DNA from: Limosilactobacillus panis
GTDB lineage: Bacteria; Bacillota; Bacilli; Lactobacillales; Lactobacillaceae
DNA length: 64,000 nt
Assembly (NCBI RefSeq): GCF_019797825.1
Contig: NZ_CP081855.1
Coordinates: 1,426,001 to 1,490,000 of the forward strand
Direction of reading: 5' to 3'
Part shown: positions 26,053-35,473 of the stretch, one piece after another
Layout: each line of letters begins with the position of its first letter
Position numbering within the stretch: position 1 is the stretch's first letter
Position numbers and translations under genes: made by a program
The notes under the pieces: generated by a model
The model's database searches: none
Told to the model about the DNA's origin: nothing
The model's input: the letters and a program-made list of their open reading frames with translations, nothing else

Positions 26053-27747
26053 ATGCCTAAGCAAGAAAAAATCAAGACGCCTTCGCTCTATGTCAACACG
26101 GAGCGCGGGGTTGCTTTGCTAAACCTGAGTCATGCGTATTACAAAGACACCTACTCACTAGTCAATAGTGATGAATTATTGGAAGTTGTTAAGTTGTACC
26201 TTGATTCTAAGAATCCGGAATACGACGATGACGCATTTGATAATGCCACGCCTGAACAATATGTTCAAACATTAAAGAAAATCCTGATTGATGATGACAG
26301 TGCCTTTGACAAGTATGGTCCAAAGGATATTCTGGCCAGCGTTGAAGAACTATATTCTTTTTACCGGTCCTTACTCCGGGTAACAGTAATTAATTACAAT
26401 AATAGCAAAATTGCCGGTAACGAATTTAAGATGATCGACGGGCACTTCAACGACCTGGTTCGTGAATCCTACCGGGTGGTTGAAGAAAAGCTCCAGGGAT
26501 TTGCCAACCAAACCTACCGGCAAGTTAACGCCGCTTCAAACGCGGCCATTCTTGTTCAGACACATGATTGGCCAATCCCAGAAGGTTACGACCAGTTGCG
26601 CGATATTGACTTTATCGATACCGTCATGCTCCGTCCACCAATGATGATGCACACTAAGAGTAACAAGCGTGAAGGGGTCTTCTCCGCTGTTGAAGAGAAC
26701 CCCATCAAGCGGTTCCACGGTCAAAAGGGCCAATGGTACTGCTACCCGGCTAAGATTGGGGAAAGCTTGGCCTACATCTACTTCAACGTTGACTACCTAG
26801 TCAACGGGATTGCCCTCTCTAACCTCTTCCAGCTAGCCCAGCCAGACGAGGTCCGGGGTCAAAAGCCCGACCTGATTCTGCTCTTCGGCTTGAAGGAAAC
26901 CGAGGGAATGGTTTCGCACTACTACCACGATACCAAGAACCACATCTGGGTTGGGGAAGTGCCATACACTGACAAGACCACCTACTTTGGTTACATGAAG
27001 AAGATGTGCCTGACATTGCATAACCTCCACCAGATTTACAACGGCCGCCTGCCAATTCACGGCTCCATGCTGCGAGTGCGGTTCACCAATGGTAAGGAAA
27101 AGAACGTGGTCTTCTTTGGTGACTCCGGTGCCGGGAAGTCCGAATCAATCGAAGCAATGCAGGAAATCGCTGATGACAAGATTGTCGATATGGAAACGAT
27201 CTTCGATGACATGGGTAGTTTTACTATTGGTGACGACAGCAGAATCTACGCCCAGGGGACCGAAACCGGTGCCTTTGTCCGCCTCGATGACCTGTCCAGT
27301 GCGGTCGCCTTCAACAACATGGACCGGGGTGTCTACCTCAACCCTGAACTGTCCAACGCCCGGGTTATCATCCCCGCGGATACCTACGAAAACGTCATTA
27401 AGCACCACCCGATTGACATGTGGGTTTACGCTAACAACTATGACGAAAAGGTTGGCATCCACCGCTTTGAAAACGAGGAAGAAGCCAAGAAAGTCTTCGT
27501 TGCTGGTAAGCGGAAGGCCCTTGGAACAACTGATGAAGTCGGCATGAGCACGACCTTCTTTGCCAACCCATTTGGCCCCGTTCAAGAAGAGGAACGGACC
27601 AAACCAATTATTGACAAGGTCTTTAACAAGCTCTTTGCTAACAACGTTTACGTCGGTGAAGTCTACACCCACCTTGGAAACGACAAGTCCAAGAAAGCCC
27701 TCCATGAGTCTGCGCGGGAATTATTAGATGTTTTGATGAATAACTAG
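26053..27747 (+). CDS. PEP carboxykinase/HPr kinase-like P-loop protein
   Basis: A 564-residue protein whose middle carries a Walker A motif, FFGDSGAGKSE (about 356-366). It is of the form shared by HPr kinase and ATP-dependent PEP carboxykinase. An acidic metal-binding segment follows (DDKIVDMETIFDDMGSF). Lactobacillar homologues are usually labelled phosphoenolpyruvate carboxykinase, but length and motif spacing differ from classical PckA, and the N-terminal 300 residues have no obvious counterpart. ATG 26053 lies behind AAAGGATTGAG. The true reaction is open: kinase, phosphorylase or carboxykinase. A strong terminator follows. Confidence 0.7.
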   Translation: MPKQEKIKTPSLYVNTERGVALLNLSHAYYKDTYSLVNSDELLEVVKLYLDSKNPEYDDDAFDNATPEQYVQTLKKILIDDDSAFDKYGPKDILASVEELYSFYRSLLRVTVINYNNSKIAGNEFKMIDGHFNDLVRESYRVVEEKLQGFANQTYRQVNAASNAAILVQTHDWPIPEGYDQLRDIDFIDTVMLRPPMMMHTKSNKREGVFSAVEENPIKRFHGQKGQWYCYPAKIGESLAYIYFNVDYLVNGIALSNLFQLAQPDEVRGQKPDLILLFGLKETEGMVSHYYHDTKNHIWVGEVPYTDKTTYFGYMKKMCLTLHNLHQIYNGRLPIHGSMLRVRFTNGKEKNVVFFGDSGAGKSESIEAMQEIADDKIVDMETIFDDMGSFTIGDDSRIYAQGTETGAFVRLDDLSSAVAFNNMDRGVYLNPELSNARVIIPADTYENVIKHHPIDMWVYANNYDEKVGIHRFENEEEAKKVFVAGKRKALGTTDEVGMSTTFFANPFGPVQEEERTKPIIDKVFNKLFANNVYVGEVYTHLGNDKSKKALHESARELLDVLMNN

Positions 27748-27768
27748 TCTTCAATTAAATTTATAAAA

Positions 27769-27803
27769 TAAGGGAACTGGTGCGTTTTGTGCCAGTTCCC
27801 TTT
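27769..27803 (+). terminator. Rho-independent terminator of the PEPCK-like gene
   Basis: AAGGGAACTGG and CCAGTTCCCTT form a perfect stem followed by a T-run, directly after the stop at 27747. Confidence 0.88.
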
Positions 27804-27815
27804 TTAGGTCATTAA

Positions 27816-27845
27816 AAAAGCCGGAGAAAACATCTCCAGCTTTTT
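27816..27845 (-). terminator. Rho-independent terminator of the LysM gene
   Basis: AAAAAGC-CGGAGA and TCTCC-AGCTTTTTT pair around a short loop, placed 19 bp after the stop codon of the LysM gene on the minus strand. Confidence 0.8.
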
Positions 27846-27863
27846 AACAAATATGGTTAAATT

Positions 27864-28676
27864 TTAGTACCAACCGTGTGATTGCCAGAATGCTTGCGCA
27901 GCTGTCCAGGAACCATAGCGGTTAGCAACGTATTGGTCAGCAACCCGTTCTTGGTTAGCGGCAGAGTAGTCACCGTTCAGGTATGAAGCGGATAACTGGT
28001 ACTTACCGATGTACTGACCATTAGTAGCGGTGTATGAACCACCGGATTCACGAGCAGCAATCCAGGCCTTGGCACTGGCTTCATTGCCAGTTACACCTGA
28101 AGTGTAGCTAGTGTTGGTAGTTGCCGCACCTGTGTAACCAGTTGCAGCCGCGTTAGCAGCTTGGGTGTAACCACTAGCCTGTTGGGCAGCTGCAGGTTGA
28201 CTAGTCGTTGCTTGCGTTTGGCTAGCAGCAGCTGACTGTTGAGCTTGGCTAGTTGCTGCTTGGGTTTGGCTAGCAGCAGCTGACTGTTGAGCTTGGCTAG
28301 TTGCTGCTTGGGTTTGGCTAGCAGCAGCTGACTGTTGAGCTTGGCTAGTTACTGCTTGGGTTTGGTTTTCCGGAGTAGCACTTGGCAACGTTGCCACTTC
28401 ATGTTGCGTTGCTGGTGCGACTTCACCATTATCCTTGATAACTAATTTTTGACCAACGTAGATTAAGTTCTTGTTGGCAATGTGGTTGGTTGAAGCTAAG
28501 GTATCAACAAAGCTTAAATCATGACCGAACTTGTAGGAAATTACTGATAAAGTATCACCACTTTGCACCGTGTAAATTGAATCAGCATTTGCAGTCGTAG
28601 CAGTAGCAATGGTACCCAATGCAACAGCTCCAGCAACAGCAGCAGTAATTTTTGCGATGTTCTTAGATAACTTCAT
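27864..28676 (-). CDS. LysM surface protein with lysozyme-like C-terminal domain (Apf-like)
   Basis: A 270-residue exported protein. A signal peptide (1-31, ending TANA) is followed by one LysM domain (about 34-80) for peptidoglycan binding. A Gln/Ser/Ala-rich linker with three 16-residue tandem repeats (105-152) comes next, then a C-terminal domain (about 200-270) reading [20 protein letters not shown] and ending AFWQSHGWY. This architecture is that of lactobacillar aggregation-promoting-factor and resuscitation-factor-like proteins, and the Glu in ARESGG is the likely catalytic residue. Role: wall turnover or cell shape, by analogy. Confidence 0.87.
   Translation of the reverse strand: MKLSKNIAKITAAVAGAVALGTIATATTANADSIYTVQSGDTLSVISYKFGHDLSFVDTLASTNHIANKNLIYVGQKLVIKDNGEVAPATQHEVATLPSATPENQTQAVTSQAQQSAAASQTQAATSQAQQSAAASQTQAATSQAQQSAAASQTQATTSQPAAAQQASGYTQAANAAATGYTGAATTNTSYTSGVTGNEASAKAWIAARESGGSYTATNGQYIGKYQLSASYLNGDYSAANQERVADQYVANRYGSWTAAQAFWQSHGWY
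28197..28364 (-). repeat. 48-bp tandem repeat inside the LysM gene
   Basis: Three consecutive 48-bp units (28221-28364) encode the peptide [16 protein letters not shown], and a partial fourth unit continues to 28197. Units two and three are nearly identical at DNA level. Such in-frame repeats often vary in number between strains and set the length of the linker between the wall-binding and catalytic domains. Confidence 0.85.
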
Positions 28677-28928
28677 AAAGATTAAATCCCATCCTTTTCA
28701 TAATTCTATTGCTTATTCATCACTTCAGATTGATTCATATCAATCAACACCTATACTATACCTGCTGAAAGTTACACAGTAATTACCAGCGAATATCATT
28801 TTTACCTTTATGCGTAATAATTCGTAACAATTTATATAGATTTTTTTATTATTAATCATATAGGCCTTAGCAAGTCATGCTTTCATCCTGTTGTCTCTAC
28901 TAACCACAAAATGTAACAAAACAGACAA

Positions 28929-28974
28929 AAAAACTGCAATTTACCAGAAAGAAATCCTGTAAATTGCAGTTTTT
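28929..28974. terminator. Rho-independent terminator after gtfB; intergenic 28677-29025
   Basis: AAACTGCAATTTAC and GTAAATTGCAGTTT form a 14-bp stem with T-runs on both sides. It ends gtfB, which is read on the minus strand. The rest of this 349-bp gap holds the promoter region of the LysM gene (a -10-like TATAGT at about 28753-28758 on the minus strand) and AT-rich DNA. I see no gene in it. Confidence 0.85.
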
Positions 28975-29025
28975 CGCTCTTTTAGGGTCTGCAGTGTAAC
29001 ATTGTCGTAATCAGCTTAGGAAAGC

Positions 29026-32000
29026 CTAATTTTTTAATTCCTGTTGAACATAGTAATCAATTGATCCCATCTGTTCTGGAAGGGTCGTCTTAAACTTATC
29101 GTTATTACCACCATTCAGGTAAGCGTAATCGCCATTTGGCAGTTTTACTGCTAACCCAATTCCGATGTTTTCCAAGGACGTTCCGTTTTGATACTTTGCA
29201 GACCACTGCGTAATCCGCGTTGTTGGATCTGGAGCTACACCGGTTGATAATGCCTTGGTAGTAAAGAGGTCGGGGTACTTGGCTTGTAACTCAGCCAGGT
29301 ACTTGCCGCCATATTTCTTTTGACCTTCGCCCCCACCAATTGTGTAGGCAAAGTAAATCTGGTTAGCAAATGTCTTACCATCGACACTCATTTGTTCACC
29401 ATATTCGTTGGCCCGTGTTACAGTAACAGCTTCTTGACCACTGAAACCAATCATCTGGTTCATTACTAGGTCTTCTTGAACCTTCAAACCGGCCTTGTGC
29501 AGTGCGGCAATTGCGTTTGCCAATTCTTCACCACTACCGTACTTAGTTGGGTTCTTAGTCGTTCCTAAGGTGTAACGGTCATTTGTTCCGTAGCCTTCAT
29601 TGTAACGACTCATTGAGAATGGCGTATATGCTGGTGCCATCCAGAAGTCAGTAATCCCAAGACTGTTAAATAATTGTGCATTCTTAGCAATAACATTGTA
29701 GGCATGTTCGTTTACACTAGTTGGTTCAGGTTGATACAGACTAAAGTCCTCATAGATCAGATGTGAATCTAATGCTGCGTTAGATTCAAAAGTCTTGTCC
29801 GGCCGTGAAGCGACAGTACTAGAACTAGTCGATGCGTCCTGCTGTCCAGCTACTACAGGGACCCAAACACTTAGGTAACCACTAACGTATGGGTTGGCAA
29901 AACCCTTTACCTTAACATACAGGTTACCATTAGCATCCGTTGTCAGCGTCTTCGGGTTAAGACTGCCAGTACCATCATAAGTTAACCCCGCATCAGTGGT
30001 ATCAATTAGGTTTTGATACTGCTGATTAGCGTGTTCTTTACCCATATTAATAATGTAGGTATTGCTTGCCATATCAGTGTTGTTGCCGACAATGACAGCC
30101 ATCCCCGTCGTCCGACTAAGTGGATCAGTCCCAATGCTGTTAGCATCAGCAACTCCTTTACCATAGCGAACACTAGCAACGGCATTTTGACCGCACCTTT
30201 CGATTGATTGTCCACCACTGACGAATTCTTTTCTAGCTTTCATCAGGGTCGTAATTGCATCATAGTACATCGATTTTTCAGCCATATATGGCTTTGTTTC
30301 GTTGTATAAGTCACCGTAATATACCTGTGGGACAGTGTCCTTATTGCTTAAAAGAATTGCGTATTGAGCAGGCACATTGTATTGGGCATATTGTTTATAG
30401 GCTCTTGCCTGGTCCACGTAAAATTCTTGCCAAGCCTGGTTAGCATATTCAGCCTTGTAACCAGTGGTCATAATATTCTTCACACCAGGATGATCATTGA
30501 TAATTATCTGGTTAATAAGGTTCTTTCGCATGTCATGGTTAGTAACGAATGACCAGTTTGGTGTCTGGCTCTTGCTACCATCATCATTAGCCCGGTGAAC
30601 AACCGAGTTAGTGGCAAGGTGTGTGATGTCGTCACGATTGGATATCCGTCCAAGAACATTTTCAAGAGTGTAGAACATCGATGCATCCATGTATAGCGCT
30701 GGATTACCCTTACCATCCATTAAGGACTGATCAACGCTGCGCCAACCCTCGTTGTAAACCAAGTGATTATTTGCGTTAGTCTGATTGCCCTTAGTGTGGT
30801 AAAGGTCATTCATCAGTTGTCCTAACTGGTCAAGGACATCCGCGTCCACACCTTCGGCAGCATCGACCCGAAAACCATCAAAGTTTCCATCTGGGTTATA
30901 GTTCATCAATTTTCCATAGTTGAGTAAGAAGTACTCCCAGTTAAGATTTTCCGCCTGGACAACGGGGTTAGAGTTGTCGATATCATTACCAACCAAAAGT
31001 TCTGGGCTAACAACTTCTGGGCTAACGCTGTGGTTTCCCTGTTGATTATTAAGGGTCCGGTTCATCAGGCGGTAGTTACTGTCTGCATAGCTCGTGTTTC
31101 CCTTTGTCTGATCAGCAGAATTGTTATTAACAAAGATTAATTGATCACTACTAGTAGTCCCAATAAAGTCTGGCACATAAGAAGGACTGTTAGTCACCGA
31201 CAGTTCTGATGCAGCAGATAATGATGGGACAGTCTGCATAAAGGCATTGACGTCATTTGCCAATTTGCTGGTACTCTTATTTTTCGCTATGCTTTGTTCA
31301 ATTACATAACGCAGGTTTTGCGAGTCCTCATTCAATATCTTGGTATCAGTACCGGCAGACAAATCCGCGACCTTAGCTGGTGTCAAACCATAACCTTCAT
31401 TAGTGTAACCATGGCCGACAAAGTACTTAATGAATTGTGCCTGAACATCCTTATTTGGCCATGCATACATCAAGATTGGCCGCCAGTCACCAGCCCCGGT
31501 CTTGTACCATGTCTTACCATCTTGGCTTGTTCCAATTGGTCGGTACCAACCACTGTAGCTAAGGTAGCCATCAATATTGTTAATAGAGTTGGCATCCATC
31601 GAATAGGCCAAGTTCTCCCAAGTACCAGCGTCGAGGCTCTTAATAAGCTTGTTTGTCCGCATATCATAAATATTAAACTTGCCGTTTTCAATTGCCCCAC
31701 GGATGGTGACCATTGCTCCATTGTTACCCTTCTGATAAGAAGCCGTAACTGGGAAAATTTCCGACCAGTAATCAATATGACTGCCACTTTCGCCATTGAC
31801 ACCATCTGACGAGAACCGATGGACCAATTGAACCTTAGCATTCGCAATGTTGTTATTGAGAGTCAGATAGCCCTGGAAACCAGCCAACTGGCTATTAGCG
31901 ATTGCTGGGTAGACCTTTTGTACGTCGGGACGTTCTTGATCAATGATTCCGTGCTGGTCAACCCGGGCCCGGTAAACTTCCCTACCATTTTCCAGAACAA

Positions 32001-33801
32001 TAATCCACTGGTAAGGGTGAGTACTACTCTGGTCAGTGGCATGCCAACCGCTAAATTCTAGCTGCTTGCCATTGACTTTCACATAGTCAAAGTATCCCGC
32101 ATTAGTTGCGTAATCCCCACTATATTGGTCAGTTGCACCGTTACCATCAGGATTACCATCGTTGCTGTTAACAAAGCGAAGCATTACTTGCATTTGACCA
32201 TTCAGCTGGTTGAGTTGGTTAGCACTTAGCTTAATGGTGGCATCGAAACCACTTCTACCACTGTTATAAATTGTTGGATAAACCTTTGCTACATCCGGAC
32301 GTTTAGTCAGCGTCAGTTTTTGCCGGACAACCTCCTTGCCATTATTCATAATAAATAGATAAGCATTGCGCTGTTGGAGCTGGTTATCACTGGCCATCCA
32401 ACCGGCAACGTGAAGGCCGTCGTTAGCCATTGTAACCTGGTCGACACTGAAAGCCGTTTGACTCAAAGTAAATGGTGCTGACCAGAAGTCAGTGTGGGCG
32501 CCATTATTGCCGTTACCATTTGCGTCGGTTGAATAACGACTGACAACTGCATAAGTGTGGCCAGCTTGCAGCCCATCAGCGCTAAAGGCACCTGTAAAGC
32601 CTGCATTTGCTGCCGATTTAACTGTTGGGTAAGCCCTAGCCACGTCTTGACGGATGACACTGGTTGCCTTAACTACACTAACCTGCTTGTTAGCTGTTTG
32701 ATCATATAAGATTAGAAAATGGTTACCTTCAATATTGGAGAAGTCAGTCGCATGCCAGCCCGTAGCGGCCAGTGAACCATTACTAAAGTTAATCTCGTCA
32801 AGGTGACCCTGATTACTTTGGTTAACTGGTGCAAACGACTTAGCAGCAAACCACAAGTCAGTATTTTGTCCCTCACCGTTAGCACCGGTGCTGTACCGGC
32901 TGATGATTTGGTAACGGTGGTAAACATTTAAACTATTCATTGCAAAATTGACGTCAAAGCCCGACTTATTGGCATTTACGATTTCCGGATGGACCTTAGC
33001 CACGTCCGGTCGGTCCTGTCCCGCCTTAACAAGTTGTCGCGTAACTTCTTTCCCAGTTGTCTGGTCAAATAAGATGATGTAATGATAACCCTTTTGGATA
33101 GCCTGGTTAGTAGCGTTCCAACCGCTAACGTGGAGTTGACCATTATTAACAGCAAAGTTATCTAGGTAGCCCTGGTTACTGTCATTAAAGACAATTGGCT
33201 GAGATTCCCAGTCGACATAGTCTGAATTACCGTCAGACTGACCGCTGTACCGACTAATGATACGGATAGCGTCCTGATAACTCTGCATTTTATCAAAGTT
33301 AACCTTAATCGACGTATTAAAGCCAGAATCACCAGCATTATAAACGTTGTGAACATTCTTGACATCTGGACGCGCGACGCCAGTAACCTGTGTCCGCCCA
33401 AGTTCGGCATTAGTCGTGTAATCATAGGCAATTACAAACCGGTAGTTTTTATTGACCGCTTGATTAGTTGCCTGCCACCCAGAAACTTGCAATTCATTAT
33501 TATTAAAGTTTGCTGAATCCAAGTTTCCATAAGAACCATTGTCCTGGTGATTATAGTTTTGACTTGGTGTATTAGCTAGATTATTACCAGTCGGGACAAC
33601 AGCTTTTGACTCTGGTTGACCATTAGCGGTCGGTAGTTGGTTACTTACACCGTTTGTTAATGTTTGAGTGTTGGTTGTTCCTTGGTCCGCGTGGACAACA
33701 CCACCCATTAACAGGGCGGTGGAAGCAGCAACCGTAGCAATAGTTGCTGTTACCCACCGCTTACCATCCTTATACAATTTATAATGCTTCTTGATTTCCA
33801 T
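29026..33801 (-). CDS. gtfB: GH70 alpha-glucanotransferase, GtfB subfamily, with RDV repeats
   Basis: A 1591-residue secreted enzyme. A KxYKxGKxW-type signal peptide (1-38) is followed by five RDV repeats (about 92-685; RPDV/RQDV at 144, 264, 384, 501, 624, each with SGF or AGF and RYS-like motifs). A circularly permuted GH70 core follows: nucleophile Asp980 (DGFRVDAAEG), acid/base Glu1018 (YNEGW), stabiliser Asp1090 (TNHDMRKN), and motif I (QEDLVMNQM, about 1442-1450) after the others. The 38 and 72 residue spacings match L. reuteri 121 GtfB. That subfamily uses starch or maltodextrin, not sucrose, making alpha-1,6 or alpha-1,3 links. Motif III (EGWRSVDQ) differs from the usual EGYHSGA. Confidence 0.92.
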   Translation of the reverse strand: MEIKKHYKLYKDGKRWVTATIATVAASTALLMGGVVHADQGTTNTQTLTNGVSNQLPTANGQPESKAVVPTGNNLANTPSQNYNHQDNGSYGNLDSANFNNNELQVSGWQATNQAVNKNYRFVIAYDYTTNAELGRTQVTGVARPDVKNVHNVYNAGDSGFNTSIKVNFDKMQSYQDAIRIISRYSGQSDGNSDYVDWESQPIVFNDSNQGYLDNFAVNNGQLHVSGWNATNQAIQKGYHYIILFDQTTGKEVTRQLVKAGQDRPDVAKVHPEIVNANKSGFDVNFAMNSLNVYHRYQIISRYSTGANGEGQNTDLWFAAKSFAPVNQSNQGHLDEINFSNGSLAATGWHATDFSNIEGNHFLILYDQTANKQVSVVKATSVIRQDVARAYPTVKSAANAGFTGAFSADGLQAGHTYAVVSRYSTDANGNGNNGAHTDFWSAPFTLSQTAFSVDQVTMANDGLHVAGWMASDNQLQQRNAYLFIMNNGKEVVRQKLTLTKRPDVAKVYPTIYNSGRSGFDATIKLSANQLNQLNGQMQVMLRFVNSNDGNPDGNGATDQYSGDYATNAGYFDYVKVNGKQLEFSGWHATDQSSTHPYQWIIVLENGREVYRARVDQHGIIDQERPDVQKVYPAIANSQLAGFQGYLTLNNNIANAKVQLVHRFSSDGVNGESGSHIDYWSEIFPVTASYQKGNNGAMVTIRGAIENGKFNIYDMRTNKLIKSLDAGTWENLAYSMDANSINNIDGYLSYSGWYRPIGTSQDGKTWYKTGAGDWRPILMYAWPNKDVQAQFIKYFVGHGYTNEGYGLTPAKVADLSAGTDTKILNEDSQNLRYVIEQSIAKNKSTSKLANDVNAFMQTVPSLSAASELSVTNSPSYVPDFIGTTSSDQLIFVNNNSADQTKGNTSYADSNYRLMNRTLNNQQGNHSVSPEVVSPELLVGNDIDNSNPVVQAENLNWEYFLLNYGKLMNYNPDGNFDGFRVDAAEGVDADVLDQLGQLMNDLYHTKGNQTNANNHLVYNEGWRSVDQSLMDGKGNPALYMDASMFYTLENVLGRISNRDDITHLATNSVVHRANDDGSKSQTPNWSFVTNHDMRKNLINQIIINDHPGVKNIMTTGYKAEYANQAWQEFYVDQARAYKQYAQYNVPAQYAILLSNKDTVPQVYYGDLYNETKPYMAEKSMYYDAITTLMKARKEFVSGGQSIERCGQNAVASVRYGKGVADANSIGTDPLSRTTGMAVIVGNNTDMASNTYIINMGKEHANQQYQNLIDTTDAGLTYDGTGSLNPKTLTTDANGNLYVKVKGFANPYVSGYLSVWVPVVAGQQDASTSSSTVASRPDKTFESNAALDSHLIYEDFSLYQPEPTSVNEHAYNVIAKNAQLFNSLGITDFWMAPAYTPFSMSRYNEGYGTNDRYTLGTTKNPTKYGSGEELANAIAALHKAGLKVQEDLVMNQMIGFSGQEAVTVTRANEYGEQMSVDGKTFANQIYFAYTIGGGEGQKKYGGKYLAELQAKYPDLFTTKALSTGVAPDPTTRITQWSAKYQNGTSLENIGIGLAVKLPNGDYAYLNGGNNDKFKTTLPEQMGSIDYYVQQELKN

Positions 33802-33839
33802 AGTATTCCTCCAAAAAAATTAGCATTAAACCGTAAACA

Positions 33840-33845
33840 ATTATA
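33840..33845 (-). promoter_or_regulatory. -10 box of gtfB
   Basis: A perfect TATAAT read on the minus strand lies 39 bp before the gtfB start codon. The -35 region, 17 bp upstream, is A-rich and weak. The gene thus has its own promoter after the terminator of the nrd operon. Confidence 0.5.
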
Positions 33846-33881
33846 CCGCAAAAATGATTACATTTTTATTTTCTGCCAAAT

Positions 33882-33908
33882 AAAAATGCTGGGGGGGACA
33901 CCCTCAGC
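33882..33908 (-). terminator. Rho-independent terminator of the nrdD-nrdG-sufD-like operon
   Basis: On the minus strand, GCTGAGGG pairs with CCCCCAGC and is followed by ATTTTT. It lies 60 bp after the stop of the SufD-like gene and before the gtfB promoter. Confidence 0.7.
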
Positions 33909-33968
33909 GCTTTATATAATTATTATAATTATTGATAAACATCCTTCATAATGTTAAAAATGATGAGC

Positions 33969-34859
33969 TTAAACGCCTGGCCAATCGCTATCTTGTGGGG
34001 TAATCACACGTTCATTAGTCATCAATGGTTCACCGCTAGTTGGTTTGAACGGTTCCGCTAGCACGGTCCCACCTTCATCCTGGTCAAGGTAAGTAGTTAA
34101 ACTAGCCTGGCTTCCCTTTCCAAAGCCATCAACCTGTGGAAGAAAGTGATATCGTCCATACTTGTGAGGGTTAAGCATTGCCCTTGCTGTCCACTGGCTT
34201 GCATCCCCATCCAAGAAATTACTTAACTTAATAGTGACGTCACCATCATTTTCCATCGTCTGGTCTGTCCGAACGCTTGCGCCGCGGGCCTGATAAAGAC
34301 TTAGCCCTTGGAAAATTACTGGTGCACGCAATTGATTATTTTGCTTAAAATGCACCCGGGCATTCGCCCCCACAAGAATCTCGGTATCCGCAAACAATGG
34401 TTGGGCACTCTTAACGACCATCTTTTCCACCAGGGTAACCTCACTATTGGCCCCCACAATAATAATGTTCTGCGGGTTAGTCATCATCCCGCGGGGCGCA
34501 AAAGTGATGGGAACTACGACCTGCCGGTTGCTTGGCACGTAAATAAACTGACCCCCGTCGATGTTCGCCAGGTGGGCCGCAAACAGTTGGTTATCATGCC
34601 AGCTAATCCCCTTTTCCATTAGGTTTTCCTGAAGAAAGGTCGAGTAGTTATCGACAGCCTGAGTTAGCGGAGCAGCCATAAAATCACGGCCCTGATGTAC
34701 CAACCAGTTTTCCTGGTAACCACCTGTTTTTATTTGCCAAGGTAGCCACCGTTCCTGGCCACTAAACTTAGGCAAGCGACCCTGTATAACTTGCGCTAGC
34801 TGTCGCTTTTTAGTTAACCATGCCGGTTCGCCGGCCCACATGACAACTGATTTAGTCAC
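33969..34859 (-). CDS. short SufB/SufD-like protein in the anaerobic RNR operon
   Basis: A 296-residue protein related to the SufB/SufD scaffold family. The core beta-helix pattern is present (GGQFIYVPSNRQVVVPITFAP, NIIIVGANSEVTLVEKM, then a C-terminal HFLPQVDGFGKGSQASL). Full-length SufD has about 420 residues, so this is a reduced form that ends at WPGV after the first part of the helix. It begins 14 bp after nrdG and shares its operon. No SufC, SufS or SufU gene lies nearby. A role in supplying or repairing the iron-sulfur cluster of NrdG is an attractive inference, not shown. Confidence 0.75.
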   Translation of the reverse strand: MTKSVVMWAGEPAWLTKKRQLAQVIQGRLPKFSGQERWLPWQIKTGGYQENWLVHQGRDFMAAPLTQAVDNYSTFLQENLMEKGISWHDNQLFAAHLANIDGGQFIYVPSNRQVVVPITFAPRGMMTNPQNIIIVGANSEVTLVEKMVVKSAQPLFADTEILVGANARVHFKQNNQLRAPVIFQGLSLYQARGASVRTDQTMENDGDVTIKLSNFLDGDASQWTARAMLNPHKYGRYHFLPQVDGFGKGSQASLTTYLDQDEGGTVLAEPFKPTSGEPLMTNERVITPQDSDWPGV

Positions 34860-34873
34860 GAAAACCAGCCTCC

Positions 34874-35461
34874 TTAGTGGACAAGCTTGTCCCAGATGAC
34901 AACATGTCCCGCATCAAGTGACTTTGGAACGTCAATAATCCGCTGGTTAGAGCTCCCCCGGAACTGGAGGGTTAGGTCCTTTTTGGCAAGGATGAAGCGG
35001 CCGTCAACCAGGATATCAAGGTTGTGAAGAAGCTCCAGTTTATCAGCGGACTCCTTTTGCAACTCTTCCCAAGTGTAGCCAGTCCAGGACCAAATGTCCT
35101 TGTCATGACCGAATTCTTTGCGCAGACGATGGACTAGTTTCAGGCAGACCTGGGTATTTAAAAAGGGCTCACCTCCCAGCAGGGTCAGTCCCTGTACATA
35201 GTCATGGGAAAGGTCCTCCATGATCTGGTCTTCCAGTTCCTGGGTGTAAGGCTGCCCATAGTGGAAGTTCTGCGCTGCCTTGTTATAACAGCCTGGACAG
35301 TTAAAAAGACAGCCACTAACGTAAATGCTGCACCGCACCCCTTCACCATCGACGAAGTTAAAGGGCTTGTAGTCCGCCACGTATTGAAGGGAATGGTCCG
35401 CAGCAAGCCATTCTTTTGGTTTAGGATTATTTGGTTGTCGCGTTTGCTTATTCTCTACCAT
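34874..35461 (-). CDS. nrdG: anaerobic ribonucleotide reductase activase (radical SAM)
   Basis: A 195-residue radical SAM enzyme with the cluster motif CLFNCPGC (Cys51, Cys55, Cys58) in the sequence SGCLFNCPGCYN, and the GGEPFLN motif for SAM binding. It creates the glycyl radical on NrdD. The start lies 12 bp from the nrdD stop, so the two are translated from one message. The length is slightly above the usual 155-180 residues because of an N-terminal extension of about 25 residues. Confidence 0.95.
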   Translation of the reverse strand: MVENKQTRQPNNPKPKEWLAADHSLQYVADYKPFNFVDGEGVRCSIYVSGCLFNCPGCYNKAAQNFHYGQPYTQELEDQIMEDLSHDYVQGLTLLGGEPFLNTQVCLKLVHRLRKEFGHDKDIWSWTGYTWEELQKESADKLELLHNLDILVDGRFILAKKDLTLQFRGSSNQRIIDVPKSLDAGHVVIWDKLVH

Positions 35462-35473
35462 TAAGTCTCTTCC

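Noticed and set aside
28197..28364. Regularly repeated 48-bp units that could suggest a CRISPR or minisatellite
   Set aside because: They are in frame, encode a Gln/Ser/Ala linker, and have no spacers. They belong to the LysM gene.
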